Source: Prevotella sp. (GTDB taxonomy: Bacteria; Bacteroidota; Bacteroidia; Bacteroidales; Bacteroidaceae). From it: 64,000 nucleotides of DNA. The stretch is from contig JAFLSG010000004.1 of assembly GCA_022511065.1 (NCBI GenBank), positions 1 through 64,000 on the forward strand. Direction: 5' to 3'. This document shows positions 27,248 through 35,037 of this stretch, one piece after another. Each line of letters opens with the position of its first letter. The first letter of the stretch is position 1. A program made the position numbers and the translations under genes. Below the pieces are notes generated by a model, which did no database searches, was not told the origin of the DNA, and saw nothing but the letters and a program-made list of their open reading frames with translations.

Positions 27248-27305
27248 CGGCATGAATTTTCAACCCATGATTTCCAAGATGCAGGTATCCGCAAGAGCGC
27301 AGGCA

Positions 27306-30300
27306 TCACCTGAGAATGTTGACCACGAGCGACGCGACCGAGATCAGGATGCCCGTGGCAGACAGCCACAAGGAAGTCATCTGGCCGATCTTCGCGTCCT
27401 TCTTCTTCACCTCGCTCGGCTCCACGTACAGAACGTCGTTCTGCTGCAGGTAGTAGTAGGGAGAGTCCACAACCCCCGCGTCCGTCAAATCCAGCGTGTG
27501 CATCTCCTTCCTCCCCTCGGCATCCTCCCTTATCAGCCGCACCTTCTCACGCACCCCGTGGATCGTCATGTCGCCCGCCTGCGCCAACGCCTCCAGCACG
27601 CTGATCTTCTCACGCGACACCGTGAAGCTCCCGGGGCGGTTCACCTCGCCAAGCACGGACACCGAGTAGCTCGACATCCGCACCGTCACGATAGGATGCT
27701 CAGACTCCGACAGGTAGGGGCGGATGCGCTCAAGTATGGCCTTCTCGGCCGCCGCCTTCGTCAGGCCGCCCACAACTATCCTCCCCACAACCGGGAACTC
27801 TATCGCACCGTCGTTCTCAACAAGGTAGCTCTGAAGCACCGGCTGCGACATCGTCGTGGCCGACTGACCCTGAGACTGAACCGTCGGCACCGTCAGGTTG
27901 AACGGAACCGCCGCCTGCGGGTCCACCGTGCTCACCGTCACGGTCAGCACGTCCTTCGGCATGATCCGCGCGTCATAGGGATGCGCCGCAACCACGCGCT
28001 CCGCCAAGCCCTTCTCGAAGTACGCAACGTCACGCGCAGAGCCGCAGGAGGCAAGAAGCATCAGGCACGCGGCAAGGAGCGGGAGCACGGGAAGCATGCC
28101 CAATATGCCCCTCCTTCCCTTTCCTGTTACCTTTCCATTTCCTGTTACCTTTCCTTTGGCGGTCTTCCTGTTATTGCCGTGCGTCAGCACAGCGCAGGCA
28201 CCAGGTAGCACGCCCTCATCTGACAGGCGGACCACCTCGCGCACCGTGTCCCTGCACGTCACGGCAGCCCCGCACACGAGCAGCGTCACGTCAGACAGCC
28301 GCCCTACGGCAAGCGCATCGCCCGTGTCGCCCAGCGCAGGGCCGGACACAACCACGTGGTCGTACCCGCCGCGCAGCAGCCCAAGCAGGCGGCCTGTGCC
28401 CGGACCCGCAAGAAGGTCGGACAGCGCAATGCCGCTGTCCGTCCTGTCCCGTCCGTCCCTTGTGTATGGTTTTTCATTCATATCCCTTCCTCCTGCAAGC
28501 ACGTCGACGCCCGACTGCGCATGCACCGTCATTACCTCTATGTCCTCCATCGTCATATCCTCATCAGACAGCAGTGCCCTCATGTCAGCAGTGCCTGTGA
28601 TGTCCGTGTCCTTTGCTGTCACCGTGTCAAGCACGCACAGCGACACGCGCCGGCCGGCGCGCGCAAGGCTCTCAGCCAGGCCCATCGCACAGTCCAGACG
28701 GACCGTGCCTCTATCATTATCATCCCCGTTGCCCTCTCCTTGCTCCCCGGAGGTCACCAGCACCACGCCACGGCCACCGCCGGCACGCAGCAGCAGGCGC
28801 GAGCGCAGGGAACGGAAGGCATCCTGTATCCCTGTGTCACCGGCCTCGCCCGGTATCTCGCCCAGCACCGGCAGGCCCAGCGACTCTATGTCACCCGTGG
28901 TCTCAACACGGTCACGCAACATCCCCAAGAGCAGGAGCACGCCGAAAGGAAGCACAAGGCCCGCGAGCAGCGAGCCCGCAAGCACAACCTTCTTCTTCGG
29001 CCTCGCGCTTCTCGGGACCACCTGCGTCTCGTCTATCAACCTGCCCTTGTCCGTCACCGAGGCAAGCTCCATCGCCGCCTCCTCCCTCTTCTGCAGCAGC
29101 AGCAGGTAAACACCCTGCCTGATTTCACGCTCACGGCCTATCTCAGTCAGCGCGCGCTCCTGGCTCGGCACGCTCGTCACACGGCCCATGTAACGGTCGT
29201 ACTCCCTCTCGACCGTCCTCTTCCGGATCAGAAGCGCCTCGCGGTCGCGGTCCATGGCAGTCAGGATCGAGGGGTGAAGCTCCTCGATGGCACGCGTCAG
29301 GCGCTCAACCTGAGGGGCGCGCTCGCTCGAGCTGCGAAGCAGCTCCTTGCGCTGGACCGCAAGCGCGTTGTGCTCCTCTATCACGGGGACGGCGTTACCG
29401 CCGTACGTCAGGACGTTCACGGGGACAGGCTCAAAGAGGTTGGAGGCATCGCGCACATACTCTGAGAGGTAGTCCTGAAGCTGGAGCTGCGTGCCGATGC
29501 TCACAAGCTGACCCTCGTACTCGCTCTTCTTCCCCATCACCTCGGCGGCGTCCACGGACGGGTCCGTCACCTGGAACCGCGTCTTCGAGGCCTCCCAGGC
29601 CGCGTCGCTCGAGCCAAGCTCCGCATCAACCAGCGCAAGCCGACCGTTCACGAACTCCTCCATACGCCGCGCCTCCTCGTTCTTCTCCGCGTTCGCCATG
29701 CGGTTGTACACCTCGACCATACGGTCCACGAAGTCGACGCCCCGCTCGGCACGCTCGTCAGTCAGCGTCAGCGCCAGGATGTTCGTCACCTTCTTCGACG
29801 GGGGCTCCACGGAGAGGCGCTCTATGAACCCGTTGGCGGCGTCCAACGGAGAGCTCACCCTCACCTCCATGCGGTAAGAGCCGCCGTATGCCGCACGCTC
29901 CTCCCCCGTCAGCAACCCGTTCTCCGACAGCGTCAGCACGCCCGCGGGCGTACGGTACTCCGCGGGCAGGGTACTGAACGTGGCGCCGGGGAGGGCAGTA
30001 TCCTCCTTATTCTCCTTCATGACACCCTCCACGCGGTAGCCCTCCCCGCTGCGGCGGACCGTCACCTCAAGCTGGCGGAAGGTCGCAGGGCCGCCGGACT
30101 CTAACCAGCCAAGGCACGAGGCGCCGGGGGTGACCCGCACAGGCTCGTCGCCGTACAGCAGGCGGGAGCGGCCCAGCCCGCACAGGCGGTGCTCCGTGTG
30201 GAGACCGAGGTCGTTCACAACCTCGCGGACGAGCAGCGACGACGTCAGCACCTCACGCTCCGTGTCAGCCGTCGCGGAGGCACCCAGGCTGCTACCAAGG

Positions 30301-30617
30301 CTGCTGCCAAGGCCTAAAGGCAGCGAGCTGAGCATAGCAAGCCCCGCGCTCATGCCGCCACCCTGGCGCGACTTGTCGATGATCCGCATCTTGCCCGTCA
30401 CCTCGCACGAGGGACGAGACAGCACGATGTAGCACGTCCCCGCGAGCACGCAGAGGCACGCCGACAGCGCGAACCACCTGAGGTTCCCCCTGAACAGGGG
30501 CCAGAGACGCCCCACGTCGAGGAGGCCGTCCTCCTCATGCTCCGTGCCGGCGGTCATGTTGTTTACTGCCATGCCGTTTCCCGGCATGTTCCCCGTCATA
30601 TCCGTATTCCTTTCCAT
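27306..30617 (-). CDS. Wzc-like co-polymerase with degenerate BY-kinase domain fused to a Wza-type export lipoprotein
   Basis: 1103 aa from the ATG at 30617. Wzz-type membrane domain: TM about 46-66, coiled-coil periplasmic part 310-520, TM about 543-566. The BY-kinase-like domain (about 580-815) lacks the essentials: Walker A is GEQGEGNGDD (624-633) with no GKS/T, the Walker B Asp is replaced in VVVSGPALGD (756-763), and no Tyr-rich tail exists. After a Lys/Gly-rich linker, MLPVLPLLAACLMLLASCG (841-859) is a lipoprotein signal with Cys858, then a Wza/SLBB export domain. ATG 28097 could start a separate Wza. Capsule chain-length control and outer-membrane export. Confidence 0.8.
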   Translation of the reverse strand: MERNTDMTGNMPGNGMAVNNMTAGTEHEEDGLLDVGRLWPLFRGNLRWFALSACLCVLAGTCYIVLSRPSCEVTGKMRIIDKSRQGGGMSAGLAMLSSLPLGLGSSLGSSLGASATADTEREVLTSSLLVREVVNDLGLHTEHRLCGLGRSRLLYGDEPVRVTPGASCLGWLESGGPATFRQLEVTVRRSGEGYRVEGVMKENKEDTALPGATFSTLPAEYRTPAGVLTLSENGLLTGEERAAYGGSYRMEVRVSSPLDAANGFIERLSVEPPSKKVTNILALTLTDERAERGVDFVDRMVEVYNRMANAEKNEEARRMEEFVNGRLALVDAELGSSDAAWEASKTRFQVTDPSVDAAEVMGKKSEYEGQLVSIGTQLQLQDYLSEYVRDASNLFEPVPVNVLTYGGNAVPVIEEHNALAVQRKELLRSSSERAPQVERLTRAIEELHPSILTAMDRDREALLIRKRTVEREYDRYMGRVTSVPSQERALTEIGREREIRQGVYLLLLQKREEAAMELASVTDKGRLIDETQVVPRSARPKKKVVLAGSLLAGLVLPFGVLLLLGMLRDRVETTGDIESLGLPVLGEIPGEAGDTGIQDAFRSLRSRLLLRAGGGRGVVLVTSGEQGEGNGDDNDRGTVRLDCAMGLAESLARAGRRVSLCVLDTVTAKDTDITGTADMRALLSDEDMTMEDIEVMTVHAQSGVDVLAGGRDMNEKPYTRDGRDRTDSGIALSDLLAGPGTGRLLGLLRGGYDHVVVSGPALGDTGDALAVGRLSDVTLLVCGAAVTCRDTVREVVRLSDEGVLPGACAVLTHGNNRKTAKGKVTGNGKVTGKGRRGILGMLPVLPLLAACLMLLASCGSARDVAYFEKGLAERVVAAHPYDARIMPKDVLTVTVSTVDPQAAVPFNLTVPTVQSQGQSATTMSQPVLQSYLVENDGAIEFPVVGRIVVGGLTKAAAEKAILERIRPYLSESEHPIVTVRMSSYSVSVLGEVNRPGSFTVSREKISVLEALAQAGDMTIHGVREKVRLIREDAEGRKEMHTLDLTDAGVVDSPYYYLQQNDVLYVEPSEVKKKDAKIGQMTSLWLSATGILISVASLVVNILR

Positions 30618-30676
30618 TCTATATATTCCTTTATGTGTTACTTTACTTTGTCCGTTTACGGTCCTGTCCCGTGCCG

Positions 30677-33151
30677 CTACTTCACAAGGTTCATCACCGA
30701 CACCAGCAGCGTCACGATCGTCGCCATCGACGTCCCCAGGGAGCCGATCTGACCGATCACGTCCTGAGTGCTCGTCGTCCGCGTCGGGACGATGATCTCG
30801 CAGCCAGGGTCGATCCGAGTGCCACGGCGGGCACGCGACACGGTCCCGTTGGGGTAAAGCACGTAGGTACGCGAGCGCTTCGCACGGCTCCCGTAGCCGC
30901 CGGCCTGGTTCACGTACCACTTCAGCTTCCTGCCCTTGCTGTAAGCCACCGTGTTGGGGTACATCACGTTGCCGTTGATCCTCACCGTCCCGTTGTACTC
31001 CGGGATCACGAGCCGGTCACCCTCGCGCAGCACGAGGTCGAAGTCGGAACCGGGCTGCGCAAGCGCGCGGTCAAGCTCGATGCCCACGTAGTACACGCTG
31101 TCCGCCGCGCCCGTCACACGCGAGGTGTCAAGCCCCGAGCCGGACTGCCGGCGGACCATGCGCAACAGCGACTCCACCCGGAACCGCTCGTCCGCGTTCA
31201 GCACGCGCTCAAGGCGCGCCCCCTTCACGTACGCCTGGGGCGTAAGGCCCCCGGCCGCACGCACCGCGTCGCTCAGGCGCTGGCTCTTCTCGCGAAGCGC
31301 GTACCGCCCCCCGAAGAGAACCTCACCGTCCACAGTCACCCCACGCTGCACCTGGTACCCCGGGCTGCGGCGAACGTACACCTCGTCGTAGGGCTCGAGC
31401 GTGAAGCCGCCCCCACCGCCGACGGAGAACCCGTCAGCAAGCGTCACGCTGTAGGTCTCCGCGATGCGACCGCCGGAGGACGTCGCAGAGGGGTCCACGA
31501 TGCGGCGCGAAACGTCAACACGCGCGGTCGACGCGGCGTCCGTAAGGCCGCCCGCCAGGAGGATGAAGTCCTCCACCGTCCCACCCTCGGCGTACTCGTA
31601 CACACCGGGGAACTGAACCTCGCCGCCAATCGTCACCGTACGCTCGGCCATGCGCTCCTGCAGCGTCGGGACGGACAGGACGTCCTCGTTCCCGAGCGGG
31701 ACGTCCGCGACCTCGCCAGAGAGGATCCCCCCGAGGTCCACGGGAATCACGCGGCGCACCCGGTCCGCACCCATGCGGCGGAGCACCGCCCGCACCGTGA
31801 ACGCGTCCTCGCGCAGGCCACCGGCGCTGCGCACCAGGGACCCCACCGACGGGCACGACCCGAGGTCGTACATACCGGGGTGGAAAACCGCACCACGGAC
31901 CTCCACCGTGCCGACGTACCGCGCAGGCACCGAGTCGACAGTCACGGAGTCACCGTCGGCAAGGGCGAACGAGCCCTGCTCGAACTCGGGGACCCCGAAG
32001 GCCGAGTGCCCGTCGCCCGAGACGCGGCTCACGCGGACAGAGCCACGGTACGCCCGAGGCGACAGACCGCCGGCGTACCGCAGCAGCGTGGCCACGCTCT
32101 CGCCAGGGAGCATCTCATACGCCATAGGGCGGCGCACCTGGCCCGCGACGCTCACCAGGCTGCGGTAGGGGCCCACCACAACCGCGTCGCCGTCGGCAAG
32201 GCGCACGTCGCCGCGGAGGCGACCGTTGAGGATATAGTCATACACGTCCACCGACGTAAGCTCGCGGCCGCCGCGGTACACCTTCACGTCGCGCAGCGTG
32301 CCGATCCCAGAGACGCCGCCCGCCATGTACAGCGCGTGGAATACGCCCGCGAACGCCGACAGCACGTACGTGCCGGGGACGGCGACCTCACCCATCACGC
32401 TCACCGTCACGGTACGCGTCTGGCCCACGGTAAGCCGCACGCTCGAGCTGCTGTAGCGCGAGCCAAGCTGCTCACGCAGGCGCCGGTTCGCCGCATCCAC
32501 CGTCAGGCCCGCAAGGCGGATAGGGCCGAAGCCCTCCACGACCACCGTCCCGTCGGGCGACACCTCGAGCTGCTGCGACTTCTGCGACGCGCCGTACACG
32601 TCGATGATAACACGGTCGCCGGCGCCAAGGACGTAGTCCGAGGGAGTCGCGATGTTCATCGGGGGCTCGAACGACAGAAGACGGCGGTTGAAGATGTCGC
32701 GGCCGAAGACGCGACGGCCGTTCACCCTGTTGTCCAGCGTGTCAGGAACGTACACCCCGGGGCGCGACTCCGCCCCGGACGAGGAGCCCTCGGGGGACGC
32801 GGAGGAAGGACGGGGGGAAAGCTCGCTGCCCTGCGCGTCAACGCGCACGGAGCCGTTGGGCTCACGAAGGCGGCTCTCGACAAAGGAGGAGCCCTCGGAA
32901 GGGAGCTCCGACAGGGAGCCGCCGCCGCGGCGCTCGTACTCCGACCGCACGCGCTGCAGCTGCTGCATCGTCACGCCGCGCTGCATCAGCCGCATCGCAA
33001 TCTGCGACTGGGACACCCCGGAGCGCGACTCGCGCTCCACGTACTGCATAACCTGACCGTCGCTCATGCCCTGACTAAAGGCAAAATCGACACTGAGGAA
33101 AAAAAGGAGGAGAGCCGTCAGGCCCCCTCGCGTAAGAATACCGTATTGCAT
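30677..33151 (-). CDS. Large SLBB-domain polysaccharide export protein
   Basis: 824 aa from the ATG at 33151. The signal peptide ends near residue 26 (SVDFAFSQG). A Q/S-rich segment with coiled-coil potential comes first, then DYVLGAGDRVIIDVYG, the Poly_export (Wza N-terminal) motif. Several SLBB repeats follow, for example VSVMGEVAVPGTYVLS, VSVAGQVRRPMAYEM, VEVRGAVFHPGMYDLG, VTIGGEVQFPGVYEY and VRINGNVMYPNTVAYS. The C-terminus ends in a hydrophobic helix. Bacteroidota capsule loci often use this long form as a periplasmic/outer-membrane conduit beside a short Wza. It sits 32 bases after upxZ in the same GC-rich block. Confidence 0.85.
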   Translation of the reverse strand: MQYGILTRGGLTALLLFFLSVDFAFSQGMSDGQVMQYVERESRSGVSQSQIAMRLMQRGVTMQQLQRVRSEYERRGGGSLSELPSEGSSFVESRLREPNGSVRVDAQGSELSPRPSSASPEGSSSGAESRPGVYVPDTLDNRVNGRRVFGRDIFNRRLLSFEPPMNIATPSDYVLGAGDRVIIDVYGASQKSQQLEVSPDGTVVVEGFGPIRLAGLTVDAANRRLREQLGSRYSSSSVRLTVGQTRTVTVSVMGEVAVPGTYVLSAFAGVFHALYMAGGVSGIGTLRDVKVYRGGRELTSVDVYDYILNGRLRGDVRLADGDAVVVGPYRSLVSVAGQVRRPMAYEMLPGESVATLLRYAGGLSPRAYRGSVRVSRVSGDGHSAFGVPEFEQGSFALADGDSVTVDSVPARYVGTVEVRGAVFHPGMYDLGSCPSVGSLVRSAGGLREDAFTVRAVLRRMGADRVRRVIPVDLGGILSGEVADVPLGNEDVLSVPTLQERMAERTVTIGGEVQFPGVYEYAEGGTVEDFILLAGGLTDAASTARVDVSRRIVDPSATSSGGRIAETYSVTLADGFSVGGGGGFTLEPYDEVYVRRSPGYQVQRGVTVDGEVLFGGRYALREKSQRLSDAVRAAGGLTPQAYVKGARLERVLNADERFRVESLLRMVRRQSGSGLDTSRVTGAADSVYYVGIELDRALAQPGSDFDLVLREGDRLVIPEYNGTVRINGNVMYPNTVAYSKGRKLKWYVNQAGGYGSRAKRSRTYVLYPNGTVSRARRGTRIDPGCEIIVPTRTTSTQDVIGQIGSLGTSMATIVTLLVSVMNLVK

Positions 33152-33183
33152 GGTTATAAGTGTTTTCAAAAAAAGCCGCGGGG

Positions 33184-33684
33184 CTATGCAGGGACAAGAC
33201 CTGCCTTTACCGACTCGCGCACGTCGCGCAGGAAGTCCAGCGCCCACGCGTCCTCCTCCGTCAGGGTGCCGTCACCCCATGTGGAGGTCAGCCGCCCAGC
33301 CTCCTCCGCATACGCCTCGTCCTCCGTCTCGCCGTACATATATATCAGCAGGTGTGCCTTCAGGCGGTCGTCGTCCCCCAGGTCGGTAAGGACAGAGGCC
33401 GCACGGTTCAGCGCCTCAAGGGCGACAGCCTCGTCGCGCACCGTCGCGCTGAGGCCCGCCAGCACCGACAGGCACACAAGCGCCTCCTCGCGGGGACCTT
33501 CCCCGTGCGAGGACAGCAGCTCACGGCACAGGCGGGAGATTTCGCCGAGGGAGGCCGCCTGCGTCTCGACGTACATGTCCGCCTCGCCGCCGAGCAGGAA
33601 CATCTGGCGGTAGGACAGGCGGCGCAGGTGCGCGCAGCGTGCACCCAAGGGGGAGGATATGCCGAAGCTCATATCGTCAGTCAT
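33184..33684 (-). CDS. upxZ: UpxZ-family transcription anti-terminator antagonist
   Basis: 166 aa. The C-terminal 110 residues match the UpxZ pattern: REEALVCLSVLAG with SATVRDE, AASVLTDLG, KAHLLIYMYGE followed by EAYAEEAGRL, and LTEEDAWALDFL. In Bacteroides fragilis UpxZ proteins inhibit the NusG-like UpxY of other capsule operons, so one capsule is expressed at a time. Here upxZ is the first gene after the invertible promoter and no upxY is adjacent or elsewhere in the window. The unusually GC-rich coding sequence matches the following export genes. Confidence 0.8.
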   Translation of the reverse strand: MTDDMSFGISSPLGARCAHLRRLSYRQMFLLGGEADMYVETQAASLGEISRLCRELLSSHGEGPREEALVCLSVLAGLSATVRDEAVALEALNRAASVLTDLGDDDRLKAHLLIYMYGETEDEAYAEEAGRLTSTWGDGTLTEEDAWALDFLRDVRESVKAGLVPA

Positions 33685-33823
33685 GGGACAAGGGAGGGGG
33701 ACACCGCCATTGCCACCGGCGGGGACGGAAGGATGAATGTCATCTCTCGCGCGTTCATATCAGGCTGACATCCAGCAGATAACGTGAATACGCTTAATAT
33801 CGCAGGGGGCGGAAGCCCCCCCG
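33685..33823 (-). promoter_or_regulatory. Untranslated leader of the capsule operon with a GC hairpin
   Basis: From the predicted start near 33861 the transcript would carry the 33824-33860 dyad and then a hairpin of GGGGGC/GCCCCC around a 4-base loop (33805-33820). Together with the roughly 175-base leader before upxZ this resembles capsule leaders where UpxY-dependent antitermination acts. No gene is seen in it. Confidence 0.45.
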
Positions 33824-33860
33824 AAACTGTCCCACTCTATAGCCAAGAGTGGGACGGTTT
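33824..33860. repeat. Inverted repeat A: tyrosine-recombinase-like site
   Basis: Left arm AAACTGTCCCACTCT (33824-33838), 7-base asymmetric spacer ATAGCCA (33839-33845), right arm AGAGTGGGACGGTTT (33846-33860). The arms pair with one mismatch. The whole 37-mer matches the reverse complement of 34008-34044 at 36 of 37 positions. Confidence 0.9.
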
Positions 33861-33867
33861 AACGGCG

Positions 33868-33899
33868 CAAAGGTACGCTTTTTTGCCGAAAGAACGCAA
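33868..33899 (-). promoter_or_regulatory. Promoter on the invertible segment, oriented toward upxZ
   Basis: Minus-strand TTG (33897-33899), 21-base spacer, TACCTTTG (33868-33875): a full -33/-7 match. The start would fall near 33861, at the inner edge of repeat A. Current orientation reads into the capsule operon. Confidence 0.8.
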
Positions 33900-34007
33900 G
33901 AAATTCCCCTAAAAAAGCCCCTGGTGACCTTAAAATCCCCTCTTTTTCTCTCCCGTTCCTCGTTTTAGGGGGGGGTAAAAATGGCATTTCTTGACAAAAC
34001 GGCATTG

Positions 34008-34044
34008 AAACCGTCCCACTCTTGGCTATAGAGTGGGACGGTTT
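34008..34044. repeat. Inverted repeat B: tyrosine-recombinase-like site
   Basis: Left arm AAACCGTCCCACTCT (34008-34022), spacer TGGCTAT (34023-34029), right arm AGAGTGGGACGGTTT (34030-34044); the arms are perfectly complementary. The spacer is the reverse complement of that in repeat A, so recombination would invert the 147 bases between. From 34045 to 34344 I see only the next gene's promoter and no convincing gene. Confidence 0.9.
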
Positions 34045-34289
34045 TGCTTCTATAGCAGACGCAAGCGGAAACTTTTGGGTATTAGTCACTTGCGGAAGGC
34101 AGGAGAGCAAATGATGCTGGTCGAAATCCAAGAATGCAAAAAAGCAGACATTATAGAGCCTAAAAATGGATGGTGGGAAGCACAAAAGACGAGGGTATCA
34201 GGCTTCGTGATGCGGTGGCAGAAAGCGGAAAAATCCGGGGATGGAGCAAACTATTGCATGGATTTCTTTTTTCTTCTTTGGAAAAGGTG

Positions 34290-34297
34290 TAACTTTG
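34290..34297 (+). promoter_or_regulatory. -7 element for the T9SS-sorted protein/uvrA unit
   Basis: TAACTTTG matches TAnnTTTG, 47 bases before the ATG at 34345. The -33 box is weak. Confidence 0.5.
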
Positions 34298-34344
34298 CAG
34301 TCTGTATCACTTTCGCACATTTGTGCGCATAAAAACTTACGAGC

Positions 34345-35034
34345 ATGAGAATAAGACTGATATTTCTTGCTGTCGCTGCTACTTTCCTGCCGCTGATTGG
34401 TCTGGCGCAGGAGGTGTTCCCCGCCGTATCGCCCACCGCAACCTACACGGACGAGGACGGTATGGAGGTGGAGACGGCGAGCGACTTCGGCGGGCAAGCA
34501 CCCTTGAGCGTGCTATTCCGAGCCAATCCTACAGGTATGGAGGGATATTCGCCCACCTACGAATGGCATTTCCGGATGGAGGGCGAGGCGAAAGATTTCA
34601 TGGTGAGGTATGAGGAGGACACGCAATACACGTTTACTGCATCGGGGACGACAAGGGTGACGCTTCGTGTCAGTCTTGGCGCAGCGGGGGCGGCAGTTGA
34701 TTCCACCGTCATCCGCGTGACCATCAGCGAGAGCAAGCTATCGTTTCCCAACGCATTCTCCCCCAACGGCGACGGCATCAACGACATCTACAAAGCCAAG
34801 GAGTATCAGAGTCTGGTGGAGTTTCACGCCTATATATATAATAGGTGGGGGCAGAAACTCTATGAATGGACAAATCCCGAGGAAGGATGGGACGGCACGT
34901 ACAACGGAAAAGATGTGAAGGACGGCGTGTATTTCGTGCTTGTCAAGGCTAAGGGAGCTGACGGGCGGGACTACAATATCCGCAAGGATGTGAACCTACT
35001 CAGGGGCTATATTGAGAACACCACGATCAATTGA
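34345..35034 (+). CDS. Secreted protein with type B T9SS C-terminal sorting domain
   Basis: 229 aa. Signal peptide residues 1-21 (ending GLAQ). A PKD-like middle (about 45-130, [16 protein letters not shown] and VTLRVSLG) precedes the gliding-motility-associated C-terminal domain: [30 protein letters not shown], then [14 protein letters not shown]. This type B domain directs export through the type IX secretion system, often with attachment by SprF-like partners. With only one small domain before it, it may be a structural or adaptor protein rather than an enzyme. It ends 3 bases before uvrA and is likely co-transcribed. Confidence 0.85.
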   Translation: MRIRLIFLAVAATFLPLIGLAQEVFPAVSPTATYTDEDGMEVETASDFGGQAPLSVLFRANPTGMEGYSPTYEWHFRMEGEAKDFMVRYEEDTQYTFTASGTTRVTLRVSLGAAGAAVDSTVIRVTISESKLSFPNAFSPNGDGINDIYKAKEYQSLVEFHAYIYNRWGQKLYEWTNPEEGWDGTYNGKDVKDGVYFVLVKAKGADGRDYNIRKDVNLLRGYIENTTIN

Positions 35035-35037
35035 GGA

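Noticed and set aside
30618..30920. N-terminal extension of the Wzc-Wza frame by 101 codons
   Set aside because: It overlaps the SLBB gene in another frame and has no membrane-protein character. The ATG at 30617 gives a normal Wzz start.
27234..33768. Several very long plus-strand open frames, including one of about 990 codons
   Set aside because: They mirror the GC-rich minus-strand export genes, are rich in Arg/His/Pro and lack any domain. The minus-strand frames have recognisable SLBB, Wzz and lipoprotein features.
34008..34044. Reading the 37-bp dyads as ordinary terminators
   Set aside because: The pair has opposite spacer polarity, near identity over 37 bases and a promoter between them, and the dyad in the leader lies downstream of that promoter. 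Inversion sites explain this better, although termination as a side effect is possible.
33859..34332. Two overlapping open frames across the invertible segment (minus 33859-34185, plus 34033-34332)
   Set aside because: They run through the recombination sites and promoter, have no recognisable motif, and each would be broken by inversion.
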